DNA of 64,000 nt, taken from Macrobrachium rosenbergii (Eukaryota > Arthropoda > Malacostraca > Decapoda > Palaemonidae). The notes under the pieces were generated by a model. It was not told the origin of the DNA and did not search any database. It saw nothing but the letters and a program-made list of their open reading frames with translations. The DNA is taken from positions 62,001 through 126,000 of the forward strand of contig NC_089768.1 of NCBI RefSeq assembly GCF_040412425.1, in the 5' to 3' direction. The number at the start of each line of letters is the position of its first letter. Positions within the stretch are counted from its first letter, which is position 1. Both the position numbers and the translations under genes were made by a program. Below are positions 45,994 through 55,576 of the stretch, in pieces.

Positions 45994-46485
45994 GAAGCAT
46001 CCCTTCCTATGTATCTAGCTCTTCACCTTGTTTGTGGTGTCAAGTTCGGGGGAAGCCTGGAGGGTACAGGAGACTTGGAGTGCCCACCAATTTTTTGAGT
46101 GTTGGTGTAGGTGATTTTGTTGGTTGGTTGTTTATTGTGTTTTGGTACTGCGCTCTGGACAGGGGCAATTGTCTGGACTTTGTTGGCCTTCGGTATTGAC
46201 CTTCGTCACAAAGTTCCTGCTGTATATTCTGTCAGCCTCTGGAGTACTCCTTCACTGCAGAGTATTCCACTTCAGTAGGGGCGACTCTGGCTATACCGCC
46301 ATGTCTCTACAGGTTGAGATGAGCGCCAACCAGAGGCAGTAATTATCTGCGCAGCTCTCTCACCAGTAAGGAAACAACAAGTATTGTCTAAATACTAGCC
46401 TATTTAGTTCATTAACTTTTCATGTGTTGAGTGTTATTTTGCTGTCTATGATTCTCCACCACCTTTCAATGTGGAATCAGCTAAG

Positions 46486-46570
46486 TAATTACTGGGTAAG
46501 TTCTTTACAGTATATAAAAATGACATTTTTATGATAAAATAAAGTTTTATGTATACTTACCCAGTAATTA
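46486..46570 (+). repeat. DIRS-B complementary region with 15 bp perfect inverted pair
   Basis: TAATTACTGGGTAAG (46486-46500) is repeated exactly in reverse complement at 46556-46570, with a 55-base spacer that contains the palindrome AAAAATGACATTTTT-like core. It corresponds to the circle-junction complement of the DIRS-B ends. Confidence 0.75.
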
Positions 46571-46768
46571 TGGATGGAGCCCTCCCTCCTCCCCGCACAT
46601 GGACATTTTAGCATAAACAAATTGAGCTATTGGCTTAGTTGTTTCTCTTGTCTTACCCCAAAAGTGGGCGGGGTCTTGTCGCCTACACAAAACAAAAGAA
46701 TCGCTACGCGGAATTCAAAATTTAAGCTGCCGTTTGAGTAGAAGCTCTCAGGTAAGTAATTACTAGTG
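46571..46768 (+). repeat. DIRS-B right inverted terminal repeat, outer end lost
   Basis: Matches 52640-52860: CCCTCCCTCCTCCCC, CATGGACAT, AAACAAATTGAGCT, CCCAAAAGTGGGC and GTAATTACT in the same order. It stops at GTAAGTAATTACTAG, where DIRS-A copy 4 sequence begins. Confidence 0.75.
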
Positions 46769-47290
46769 ATCGTGCCCAGGGCCGCTTCCGTTGTGTTCCT
46801 GCCAGCTGCCCTGGAGGTTACGATGTCAGCCATCCTGTAGAAGATGTTGGCGTGAAAGGGAAGGAAGTGGCCTTGTGGAAGTGACGTTCCTGGCCGTTGC
46901 ATAGCTCCTGCTCTCCGAACCTTTGCCGTAGCTCCTGCATCGGCTGTCCTGATCATTCCTGCCGCTTCTGGCGGTCGTGCCCGGGGCTGCTTCCGTGCGT
47001 TCCTGCCAGCTGCCCCAGAGGTTACGATGTCCGCCATCCTGTAGAAGATGTCGGCGTGAAGATGTAGGAAGTCGTCCTGTTGAGGTGATGTTCCTGGCCG
47101 TTGCAGTAGCTCCTGCCTTCCGAACCACTGCCGTAGCTCCTGCATCGGCTGTCCTGATCATGCTTCTCCTGGTGGTGGTGTCCTGGCTGCGTCCGTTGTG
47201 TTCCTGCCGGACTACCCTGGAGGTTACTATGTTTCGTGTCCACCACCCTGTAGATGTCGGAGTGGAGGTGAAGGAAGCCATCCTGTGGAA
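46769..47290 (+). repeat. Gag tandem repeat, DIRS-A copy 4 (two and a half units)
   Basis: Unit starts at about 46881 and 47085, with a partial unit before and the exit sequence GTAGCCGCCGTC at 47290. Periods are about 204 and 205 bases. Confidence 0.85.
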
Positions 47291-49620
47291 GTAGCCGCCG
47301 TCTTCTTCATCTTATCTTCGATTTTGTCTTCTGCTGCGTCTTCCCTTCCTCTCCCGAGGTCCAAGGGGGTCCCGAGAATCGGACAGACCTCCATCGGCCG
47401 AAGGAGAGGAATGCTGCTGCTTCCCCTTGATGCCCTTGGACGTCTAGGGACTGCCTCCTTCCGAGGAGGCAGTGGGTCTCTCGTTGGCTCTTCCTGACCT
47501 TCGGTTTAGGAAAGCGATTGGCATAGCCATGGGTTTTGTGTTTCGGAAGCTGCGGGCGTGCAGACCTCAGTTTGCGATCCCATTCCCGAGTCTTAGAGGT
47601 TCCGCCTCTAAGATGGGGGCTGCTTCGGGCACTTGTTCGCGAGCCGCTTCGAGTGCTCGAGATTCTATGGAATATAGAGTATCCCGATCTGGTCTGGAGA
47701 GATTTTCCTGTGCCCAGTTCGGGAGCAGTGCGAGAGAAAGGGCCGAGGCACCCAGGTGTCTTGGTTCCTCTTCCTGCCAGCACCGCAAGCGCTCCCAGTG
47801 TTTGCCAGTGCTCGATCAGGTTCCCAGCCTGGTGTCTCGATCCTCTCAGTTCAACACCAGAAGAAGCAGGAAGAGATTCACTTTGGGAGTCCTGCGGGAC
47901 TTCTAAGGGACTGATTCTCTTCCGGAGACAAGTTTCTCTTGACCGACCGATTCGCATTCTCCTGTGGGATCTTGCGTTTCGGGGCCCACGAGGCCAGCGG
48001 CCTCTCGAGGCCACTCCTCGTTGCCAGTCTTGGAAGTCTGCGTCTAAGACTGGTTCTGTGCTTGGCTCTTTCAATCTATTAGGAAACAAAGCAGCCACTC
48101 CCGATTTTCGAAGTCTCGTGGGTAGCTCAAATTCTATGAATCACGAGCGCTCTCCTTCGAGAGGCACAGGACGAGAGAAAGTGCCGAGACACCCAGGTGT
48201 CTGGTTGCCGGGACACCCAGGTGTCGGTGTGCTGAGACACCAGGTGTCTCAATACTGCCCACCAGCTGCTTCGGTTGCTCGGGCGGGCTTCGTTCTTGTG
48301 TCTCGAACTTTAGGGTTCGAGCATGCAAGATAGCAGACAGAATTCCCCTTTCAACCTTCTTCTCGAGGGGCCTCGGCCTCGGCCTCGAAGGAGTTTAGAG
48401 TTCGGGAAACTAGCAATTATTCACAGCAGACGAGTCCGGCCTGCCCAGTTATGACTGTGTTCGCGTAATTGGCTCGGCTTGGCCCCCGGTCGCACTTAAG
48501 AGACTGGCTCTGCTCGACTCGGCTTGCCAGACTGGCTTGGCTCGGCTTGCCCCACCTGCCTCCCAGTCTGCCGCATAACGACCAGCTGGATCGCGTTCGC
48601 GTGATCGGCTCGGCCCTACTCGTTTTTTTCCGATTCGGGTTCTCGGCTATGCTCGAGTGAAATTTTTTGCTCTTCCCAGGAAAGCGCTTTGCCACGGCAC
48701 AAATGCTCTTCTTTCCCCATGTGGCAGTAATCTCCTTCTGTTGATTATCGCTCACGGTCCGCCTCTCCTGCTTATCATTCTGGCAGGACAGGTAGGGATA
48801 CCCTTTTCTCCTCACCTGTTCTCTTCTCCTCTCGGTTGAATCCGAGAGGCGCGAGACGGACAGAGAGAGCTCCGACGAAATTTTTTTCGGAGTTCGGCTG
48901 CCTGGCGTGCTTTGGGTATCGGTCCCCCAATTCTCTCGTATTATAACCAGGTAGCTGAGGAGGGTTTCATGGGATCTGTCAAGGTCTCCCTCCAAGGGGA
49001 GAGGTACAGGAGTTTCACGCATCGGAAACAGAGAGGGTCTTCCTCTTCAAGTTATGATCGCCCCGTGTTCTCGGGGAACTTCGCGCCGATTCGTCAGCGC
49101 AAGGATCCCCAAGACAGGACTGCGGCTCCCCCAATGAATAACCTTCATCACTCGCAACCCTTGCAGTTTCCGAGGGGCCGAGAGTGTCAGGGACCGCCGC
49201 GGTCCTGGCTTCCGAGAGCGTTCTCGACCTGATGAATTCTTTTCTTCGATGGAGTTAATGCAGGTCGAGACACCAAACTTCCACCCCTGCCTCGACAGAA
49301 TATGAATTCTTCTTGCCTCGGAGGGTCTTGCCGACTGCAGTTTTTTGGGCAATTCTGGTGCTAAGAAGAAGGACTTTGTCCCAATTCGGATCTCCGGTTT
49401 CGTAAGTCCCGAGTTGGCTCGACCCTTGGGAACGAACCTTTACTTGGTTCTGCCTTTCTCTTTCAGAGATTTGCCAGATACCCCAGTAATCAAGGTTCCC
49501 ACCAGGGCACTGACATGTCCTTTGGACAATGGCCAAGAACTTTGGGTCTTAGTCATCTCAACTCGACCTTGAGTTCAAGCCAGCCCCCCTCAACTCCTTA
49601 GCTAAGAAGTCCTAGGCTTC
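47291..49620 (+). pseudogene. DIRS-A gag remnant, copy 4
   Basis: Closest to copy 1 by eye, including the array of palindromic GACACC units (48187-48250), the landmark AAGGTCTCCCTCC near 48980 and the terminal AAGAAGTCCTAGG at 49614. One open stretch of 265 codons (47536-48333) lies on the plus strand and another of 263 codons on the minus strand, but neither matches Gag of copy 5 in frame over its length. Not expected to be translated. Confidence 0.55.
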
Positions 49621-49939
49621 AGAAGAAGATTGCAACTGCTGATGCCTGGACAAAATGATGCTTATCGAGTCTCTGGAACTGGCAGCGACATTGCCAAGAC
49701 CTGGGAATGGATTCCTTCAGGAGAAGTATCTATTTCCCATAGGTCTCGGCAATTCTTTCCATCGAACTTTCATCCCACCACCTCTCCCGTGCTCCCGATT
49801 CGGGAAATGCCAGCCAGCTAGAGCTAATTGCCTCGGTACCCTGTCATCTTGCAGAAGCTTCCCCATGGTGGAAAATGGAAGTCTGCTTCCTTTTCCCCGT
49901 TCTTTTCTCTTCGATGTATGAGGAAAAAGTTAGGCTAAT

Positions 49940-50340
49940 GCTTGATTGTAGGAACCTTCGAATATGCTTGCATATTCCCCTCACATCTTGTGTCTACCTA
50001 CGGATTCACAGATTGAGGAATAGGCGCACACCGGTAAGACCTTGTCTTGAATTTGTGTGACCGAGACGATTAGTACCTTCTCGTCACCGTCCTGGGCTCA
50101 GGGCAGCCTTTTGGCCATCCGAGAATTCAGGATGGGTTTTGCGGCACTCACTGGTTTCGTTGAACAACAAAACCACAGTAGTGGCATTTGTCGACAAACA
50201 GGAGGCAATCGTTTTTTCCCCCTGTTTCATCTCGACATTTGAAGGTACTCGAGTGTTGTTCTATTGCACACTCAACAGCTCAATTAACCAGATGCATTCC
50301 TGGTGGGGATGTATTGGTAGGCAAGCCTGGCCTCGGGTTT
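49940..50340 (+). pseudogene. RNase H remnant, DIRS-A copy 4
   Basis: NNKTTVVAFVDKQEA at about 50163-50207 matches copy 5 DNTTVV with Asp replaced by Asn. The preceding 220 bases align with the start of copy 5 RNase H (29386-29600), including GGCGCACACC. RT palm sequence is absent. Confidence 0.7.
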
Positions 50341-50789
50341 GAGTGATCGGGACGGAACATGCTGCTCACTCTTTCTTCACGAAGATTCATGCAGAGACTG
50401 CTGGACTGAGAAATCCCTACCGTCCTGCTGTTGCCTCCCTGCACACAAGTCGGTAGTGTTTTCTCGCTCCCTCATACCAGACCAGGGGCCGCTCTGTTGA
50501 GGCATGCTGTCTTTTGGTGAAAACTCGATATCGACGTTTTTTCCCTACGTATTTGTCCGTTTCACTAGGGGTTCACAAACATTGCTCACCCCGAGTTACA
50601 GACAAATACTTGAAGACTTCGTCTTCATCCGACCTGATTGCCGAGGCATCGAGAAGAATTCCGCTTGACCCATCCTCCTGTGCAGCTACACAAGAAGCGG
50701 TTCTTGAGGCAGTACATCCCTTTGTGTTCAGGACTGAGAGACTTTCCAGCTTTCCTTGCTAGCACAGGCTTTCTCGCCGAGCGGCAGCG

Positions 50790-51730
50790 GATATAGCTGG
50801 ATATCCCTTGAAATCCTCTGCAACACTGTCTAAGGGACTGGATCCTTCTTCGCTGGTGGTGTCGTTGTCGGAACTTCTTCTCGCGTCAGAGTCGCTCGTC
50901 AAGTCTGGACTTCCTCGTCTTCTCTGCCGAGGGCTGCTTCTCTCCCTTTCATTTGTGAAGAACGTAGGCCCTTGCGACCTAGTCTTCTATCTGAAGTAGC
51001 CTTCGTCTCCTCAGTCGAGAGTTAGCTACGGACGAGAAGCTTCTTCAGTCATGCTCTCCCAGGGAACTGTTTCCTGGGTGGCATGCGACTCTCGTTTAGG
51101 GTTCCTGTCCGTGCTCTGCACTCGCCCTACAAGAGTCGTCGGATAGAGATATGCCCTCTTAGGTCCATCTCTCATCTTACCCTGGCCTTGGCGTAGAAGA
51201 TGGAAGAACAGGGATGGGTATCATACCTCAACTCCTCCTCGGATGTCGTAGGTGGACTCCGAATCCATTGGCATCGACTGTCGGGTTCGAGTCCTTCTTG
51301 TTCCCCTCCTCCTTGGACTTTGTATCGATGATCCAGATCATTCGTTACTTTGTCCTATTGGGAGCTGTGGTACTTTCCGAAAGGTTCGACATTCCTAACC
51401 TGGATGTCGTCAACGTTTTCGCTAGTACTGTCTCTCCCAAGGAAGAAGTGTCTAAGGACGCATCTTCCTCCTGACTTCGTGAAGCGATCAAGGAGGTACT
51501 TGGCAGCTGACGACGACGATACCGGTACCTTTCACCCGAGAGCTCACGAAGTCGATGGCTTGGTCCATCCCTCGCATTCCGGAAGAATATGTCGGTACCA
51601 CAGGTGCTGAAGGCGGGTGTGTGGTCCCAACAGACTACCTTCACCTCCTTCTACCTCCAGGATGTTGCACACAAGTCCTTGGACACTTTTTCCTTGGGTC
51701 CTGTGGTGGCTGCTCAACAAGTTGTGTAGC
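50790..51730 (+). pseudogene. Tyrosine recombinase remnant, DIRS-A copy 4
   Basis: The box I position near 51190 has Lys in place of Arg, next to a stop codon. Box II near 51541 reads RAHEVDG, with Asp replacing Arg. The C-terminal part (51595-51730) is closer to copy 5 than to copies 1-3 and codes TTFTSFYLQDVAHKSLDT, so the Tyr position is kept. This suggests a different 3' history for this copy. Confidence 0.65.
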
Positions 51731-52263
51731 TTATCCAGCTCCCCTAACGGGACAGGTTGCATCTCGCCTATGTTGTACGGCTGTGATTGGGAGAATGAAT
51801 GTTGAGTGACTGGCCTCTCTTCTTTCTCCCCATCCTGGCTCTCTTCCCATGGGCAGGGAGCGGACATGCCGTTACAAGCTGAACCAGGCGATCGAGGCAG
51901 ATAAGCACATAACGGGAGCTCCCATTCTATTTCCGTTCAGGTTAATAGAAGCAACCCCACCCCTTCCTCTAGCAAGGGGAGGAAGGAGACCATGACTATG
52001 AGACAACCCAATGCTTGTATTTGCCTTATTGTCATCCGACGTCAAATTCTTCCTAGCCTACTTTGCATGAACTGACGTTTCCTCTTTCATGCAAAGGGAC
52101 CCAGAAGTCTGACAACTGATCCTGTGTTTCTTACAACCCGATCTTTTGTCAGAGACAGTTTTTCCCTTCCTCGCTCTCACGACCAGGAAGGGAAGACAAG
52201 GTGGTGAACTCCAGTCAGTTCAGAGAGACTTTATCAGATTCCTCCCTCCAATCAGTGAGTCTC

Positions 52264-52366
52264 CTAATGTAAAGGACCGAGGGTTTGTATATTGTGTCGG
52301 AACAAATAACAATTTTTAAAAGTAAATTGTATTTTTCCTAACTATACAAACCCGAGGTCCTTTACA
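52264..52366 (+). repeat. Internal complementary region, DIRS-A copy 4
   Basis: CTAATGTAAAGGACCGAGGG through TATATTGTGTCGGAACAAAT and AAAGTAAATTGTATTTTTCC to GGTCCTTTACAC. The second half is complementary to the right end at about 52540-52594. Confidence 0.85.
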
Positions 52367-52404
52367 CTTTATGCCCACCTCATGCCACCCCTCAATCTGT
52401 ACCT

Positions 52405-52594
52405 GGGCCGAAAGGCAAACTGGAAAGTTTACATGCGGGCAGGCGGGTATCCCCGCCTACCTGGAGGTAGTTACTGCCTAACCACCTTGTTCAAGAGTTT
52501 AACGGCCGTTTCCAGCCTACGCCTGAAAGTAATCCCTAATGTAAAGGACCTCTGGTTTGTATAGTTAGGAAAAATACAATTTACTTTTAAAAAT
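52405..52594 (+). repeat. Right inverted terminal repeat, DIRS-A copy 4
   Basis: Contains GGCGGGTATCCCCGCCTACC and TTACTGCCTAACCACCTTG. It ends TTTACTTTTAAAAATTA, where DIRS-B terminal sequence takes over within a shared AAAATTATTTTA-like stretch. Confidence 0.85.
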
Positions 52595-52890
52595 TATTTT
52601 ATCATAAAAATGTCATTTTTATATATGCAGTACTTATCAAATAATTACATGATCAGAGGTCTCCCTCCTCCCCTCTCATGGACATAGGGCATAAACGAAT
52701 TGAGCTCTTTACTTGTGTTGTACCTATTCTTCCCCAAAAGTGGGCAGGGCAAGCTACCTACACCCAAAACAGAGCGCTACCGTAATTTTCAAATTTTGAG
52801 CACCCATGTAAAGTAGAAACTAATAGCTATGTAATTACTTGGTAAGGATATAAATAACTATTTTATTATAAAAACGTTATATTACCTTCA
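52593..52890 (+). repeat. DIRS-B right terminal repeat, second copy
   Basis: Starts ATTTTATCATAAAAATGTCA, the reverse complement of the centre of the complementary region at 46511-46545, then matches 46571-46768 and continues past its breakpoint through TAATTACTTGGTAAGG to ATTATAAAAACG at about 52875. It therefore shows the outer end missing from DIRS-B element 1. Confidence 0.7.
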
Positions 52891-52911
52891 AAAATCCCCC
52901 TCGTTTTGGGA

Positions 52912-53214
52912 CCACCTTGACGTGGTGAGGGGGTTCTTGAACCCCAGGAATCTGTTCCCGGGTTCAAGCCCAAGAGTCCCATATGCCATTGTATATTTGT
53001 TTGGATTAATCTTTGTGGAATTTTCCACTTTTACTAAAATTTATTGGACCTGATAAACAGGAAAAGATATCATAGTTGGGAATGGGTTTATATCCGAAGC
53101 TAAATAGTGAGAACTGTGGTGGGATCATCAACTGCCCGATAATGTTCGGACCTGAGAGTTATCAGATTGATAGCTCAAAGGCGGAACTATCTTTAGGGCT
53201 AGACCACGGATTCC
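52912..53214. repeat. Dispersed repeat, copy 2 (pairs with 8691-9012)
   Basis: Same landmarks and orientation as the copy after the ankyrin exon. Followed at 53280-53330 by a stretch ending GCGCAAGTTCGGGGTATGAC, the right-end sequence of the small element at 53577-54994. Confidence 0.75.
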
Positions 53215-53795
53215 AGGGGAGTCTGGTTCTAGAGATAGAACTCTTGGCATTCTATCTGGTTTGCCCATAATACAATTAGGGTGGGATGATTGTATTTGCG
53301 CAAGTTCGGGGTATGACTGTATACAAGTACTTTCAACTACCACCCTGTTGGACTATGAATAACGAAAAGATTTGCATATACTTGAAATATTTATTAAATA
53401 GTTACTCATATACCCCCAAACACCATTGACAAAAAACTATAGATCATATTAGATGAAAAAGTTCACATTACGCAATATATACAGATGGGTCTACAGTAAA
53501 CCCCCCGTATTTGCGGTCTCACGATTCATGGACTCACCTACTCGCAGATTTCTCTATGGAACATAAACATATATACAGTAATACCTCGAACTTGCGCGAT
53601 TCAAGTTGCATGAATTCACAGACACATGAATTTTTTATTGGAACCTAACTACAGTAATGGTCATACACAAGTTTTCACAGACACGCAAACATTTCTGAAC
53701 ACTGAGAAACCCTGCAAAAGTGTTTAATTTTTTTATGTAAGTTTTCAAGCTTTTATGTGTAAATTGAATAACATTAAATATTAGTAAAAGTAATA

Positions 53796-53798
<3 letters not shown>

Positions 53799-53884
<86 letters not shown>
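53799..53884. repeat. (CT)n microsatellite
   Basis: Uninterrupted CT run of about 86 bases. Confidence 0.95.
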
Positions 53885-53887
<3 letters not shown>

Positions 53888-54125
53888 CAAAGTTAGCCAA
53901 CGTACGTATTACAGCACTGTTTCTCTGTATGTCTTTAACGTAATTGCGCAGTTCTAAAACATAGAGACATAGAGCATTTCAGAACAAAGAGAAAGTGACA
54001 GAATAAAAAAGTATGTAAAAACGGGGTTGAGAAGACTTCTAAAAATAGATTGGTGGAATGGGGGAGAGAGACACACTATATTCTTAAGTCAACCATTTAT
54101 TTCTTTTTTTAAGGTAATGTAAGCT

Positions 54126-54128
<3 letters not shown>

Positions 54129-54167
<39 letters not shown>
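54129..54167. repeat. (CT)n microsatellite
   Basis: CT run of about 39 bases. A shorter one with a CCC interruption follows at 54216-54238. Confidence 0.95.
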
Positions 54168-54173
<6 letters not shown>

Positions 54174-54336
54174 CTGTAATTCATAAATAATATAACTTGA
54201 CATTTCAAGTAAGAACTCTCTCCCTCTCTCTCTCTCTCATGTGTTATTCTCTCAGTCTCCGTAATAATTGATAAATAATTTCACTCTCTTAAGTAAGGAC
54301 AACCCTTGAACCAGGCGATTCTTACCGTTCATGTTG

Positions 54337-54338
<2 letters not shown>

Positions 54339-54402
<64 letters not shown>
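54339..54402. repeat. (CT)n microsatellite
   Basis: CT run of about 64 bases. Confidence 0.95.
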
Positions 54403-54406
<4 letters not shown>

Positions 54407-55112
54407 TTAGCACTCACACATTTTTACAACTTATTAATTCTCTGTACGTCTTTACCTGTACAGTAGATAGTTTAAATTGATCTAATTTGACCTGTATCGT
54501 CTACGAAGTGTAAATGCGCTAGTGTTGAAAATACGTTCTAAAACATAGAGACATAATAACTAAGAGTTGTATTAGTCAAAATATAAAACATTGTTTGTTC
54601 ATGAAAAAGCATTTCAGAACAAAAAGAAAGAGACACAGAATAAAGTTGTTAAAAAGAGGTTGAGACGATTCTAAAAATAGATCGGTTGGAACGGGAGAGA
54701 TAGAGAGAGAGAGAGAGAAATTCTCTTACAACTCTCAATTTTTATGTAAACCATTTATTTCTCTTTTTTAAGGGTAATGTATTAAGCTAACTTTTAATTG
54801 AAATTACAGTAACTTTAATTCCATTTAAAAGTTAACTTAATCATTTGAGAGCATGATTAGGGTCATATTTAGTGTTTAAACTTTAGAAATAAGAATTTAT
54901 TAGCATTTTTAGAGACCATGCCAAACTTAGCCGAAAATTCACCCTGCGCGAGGGGTTCTGGAACCTAACCTTGTGTAAGTTCGAAATATGACTGTACGCT
55001 GAAAATCCGCCCATTCACGGTATTTTTCACTGAAAAATATTCACTAATTACTGTATTTTCATCTCATTTACGTGACTAAATGCACTTTTTGATATGAAAC
55101 TACTAAAATACT

Positions 55113-55576
55113 CAGGTAGTGCTTGAGTTACGATAGTGTGCCTTATGATAATTCGATTATGCAATGGGGTAGACAGTTAATACCTGTATGACAATATTTA
55201 TAAAATATTAAATTTCACGCAGGCGCAGGCAGCAGCATACAATCAGGCAGCAAGCGAGACCAAATAACAATATACCAGCTTCTTTTCTTCCAACTCTTTA
55301 TCCCATCTTCTAGTTAAAAAAGTAACAGAATGATGAAAGTATTGTTAGTAACATTATACTCTTGCATAAATGTGTACAGCCATAAACAACCGACCGAGAA
55401 ACTGTTGTTTTGTTTATCACCGAATCGGATAACAGCCCTTTTGCTTGTATTTCAATCATTGTACGGTAATTCACAATTACCATAGGTTATAGTACAAATG
55501 ATGTTAAGTAGAATAGGACTGATATATTTTTGCATTGTACCCCTATTCGGTATGGATAGAAGATTGGCAAGGAAAT
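55113..55576. other. Unclassified non-coding sequence
   Basis: Begins GTGCTTGAGTTACGATAGTG. No coding frame or element ends can be supported. Confidence 0.4.

Larger units (their letters stand above)
41061..46768 (+). mobile_element. DIRS-B element 1, better preserved DIRS-like element of a second family
   Basis: A distinct DIRS-like element following the right end of DIRS-A copy 3. Its own left inverted repeat is missing. It contains Gag pieces (41204-43123), RT (about 43200-43920), RNase H (about 44100-44580), tyrosine recombinase (about 45030-45993), a complementary region with a 15-base inverted pair (46486-46570) and most of a right inverted repeat (46571-46768). Codon choice is less GC-rich than in DIRS-A. 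Catalytic residues of RT, RNase H and recombinase are all readable, interrupted by a few frameshifts and stops. Confidence 0.85.
46769..52594 (+). mobile_element. DIRS-A copy 4, left-truncated RT-less DIRS-like element
   Basis: About 5.8 kb. Begins inside the gag tandem repeat, next to the DIRS-B right repeat, so the left terminal repeat and leader are absent. Contains gag tandem units (46769-47290), gag-like region, RNase H remnant (about 49940-50340), recombinase remnant (about 50790-51730), internal complementary region (52264-52366) and right inverted repeat (52405-52594). The gag landmark (49614) to RNase H landmark (50163) spacing is 549 bases, grouping it with copy 1. Frames are broken throughout. 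Confidence 0.8.
53577..54994. mobile_element. Nested small element with AACTTGCGC ends, swollen by (CT)n tracts
   Basis: Left end CAGTAATACCTCGAACTTGC and right end GTGTAAGTTCGAAATATGAC are imperfect inverted partners. The interior is AT-rich with four CT tracts and two related segments containing ACATAGAGACATA and AGCATTTCAGAACAAA (about 53960-54010 and 54540-54650). No coding frame. Confidence 0.6.
53496..55112. mobile_element. Type 1 small element split by a nested insertion
   Basis: Left part (53496-53576) begins CAGTAAACCCCCCGTATTTG and matches the left end at 55577. The interior resumes at about 54995 with AAAATCCGCCCATTCACGG and runs to AATACTCAGGTA at 55112. The right end is missing. 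Confidence 0.6.

Noticed and set aside
47307..48333. Open stretches of 263 (minus) and 265 (plus) codons in DIRS-A copy 4
   Set aside because: They overlap each other on opposite strands, do not stay open in the homologous copies 1-3, and do not match copy 5 Gag in frame. GC-rich sequence with few stops explains them.
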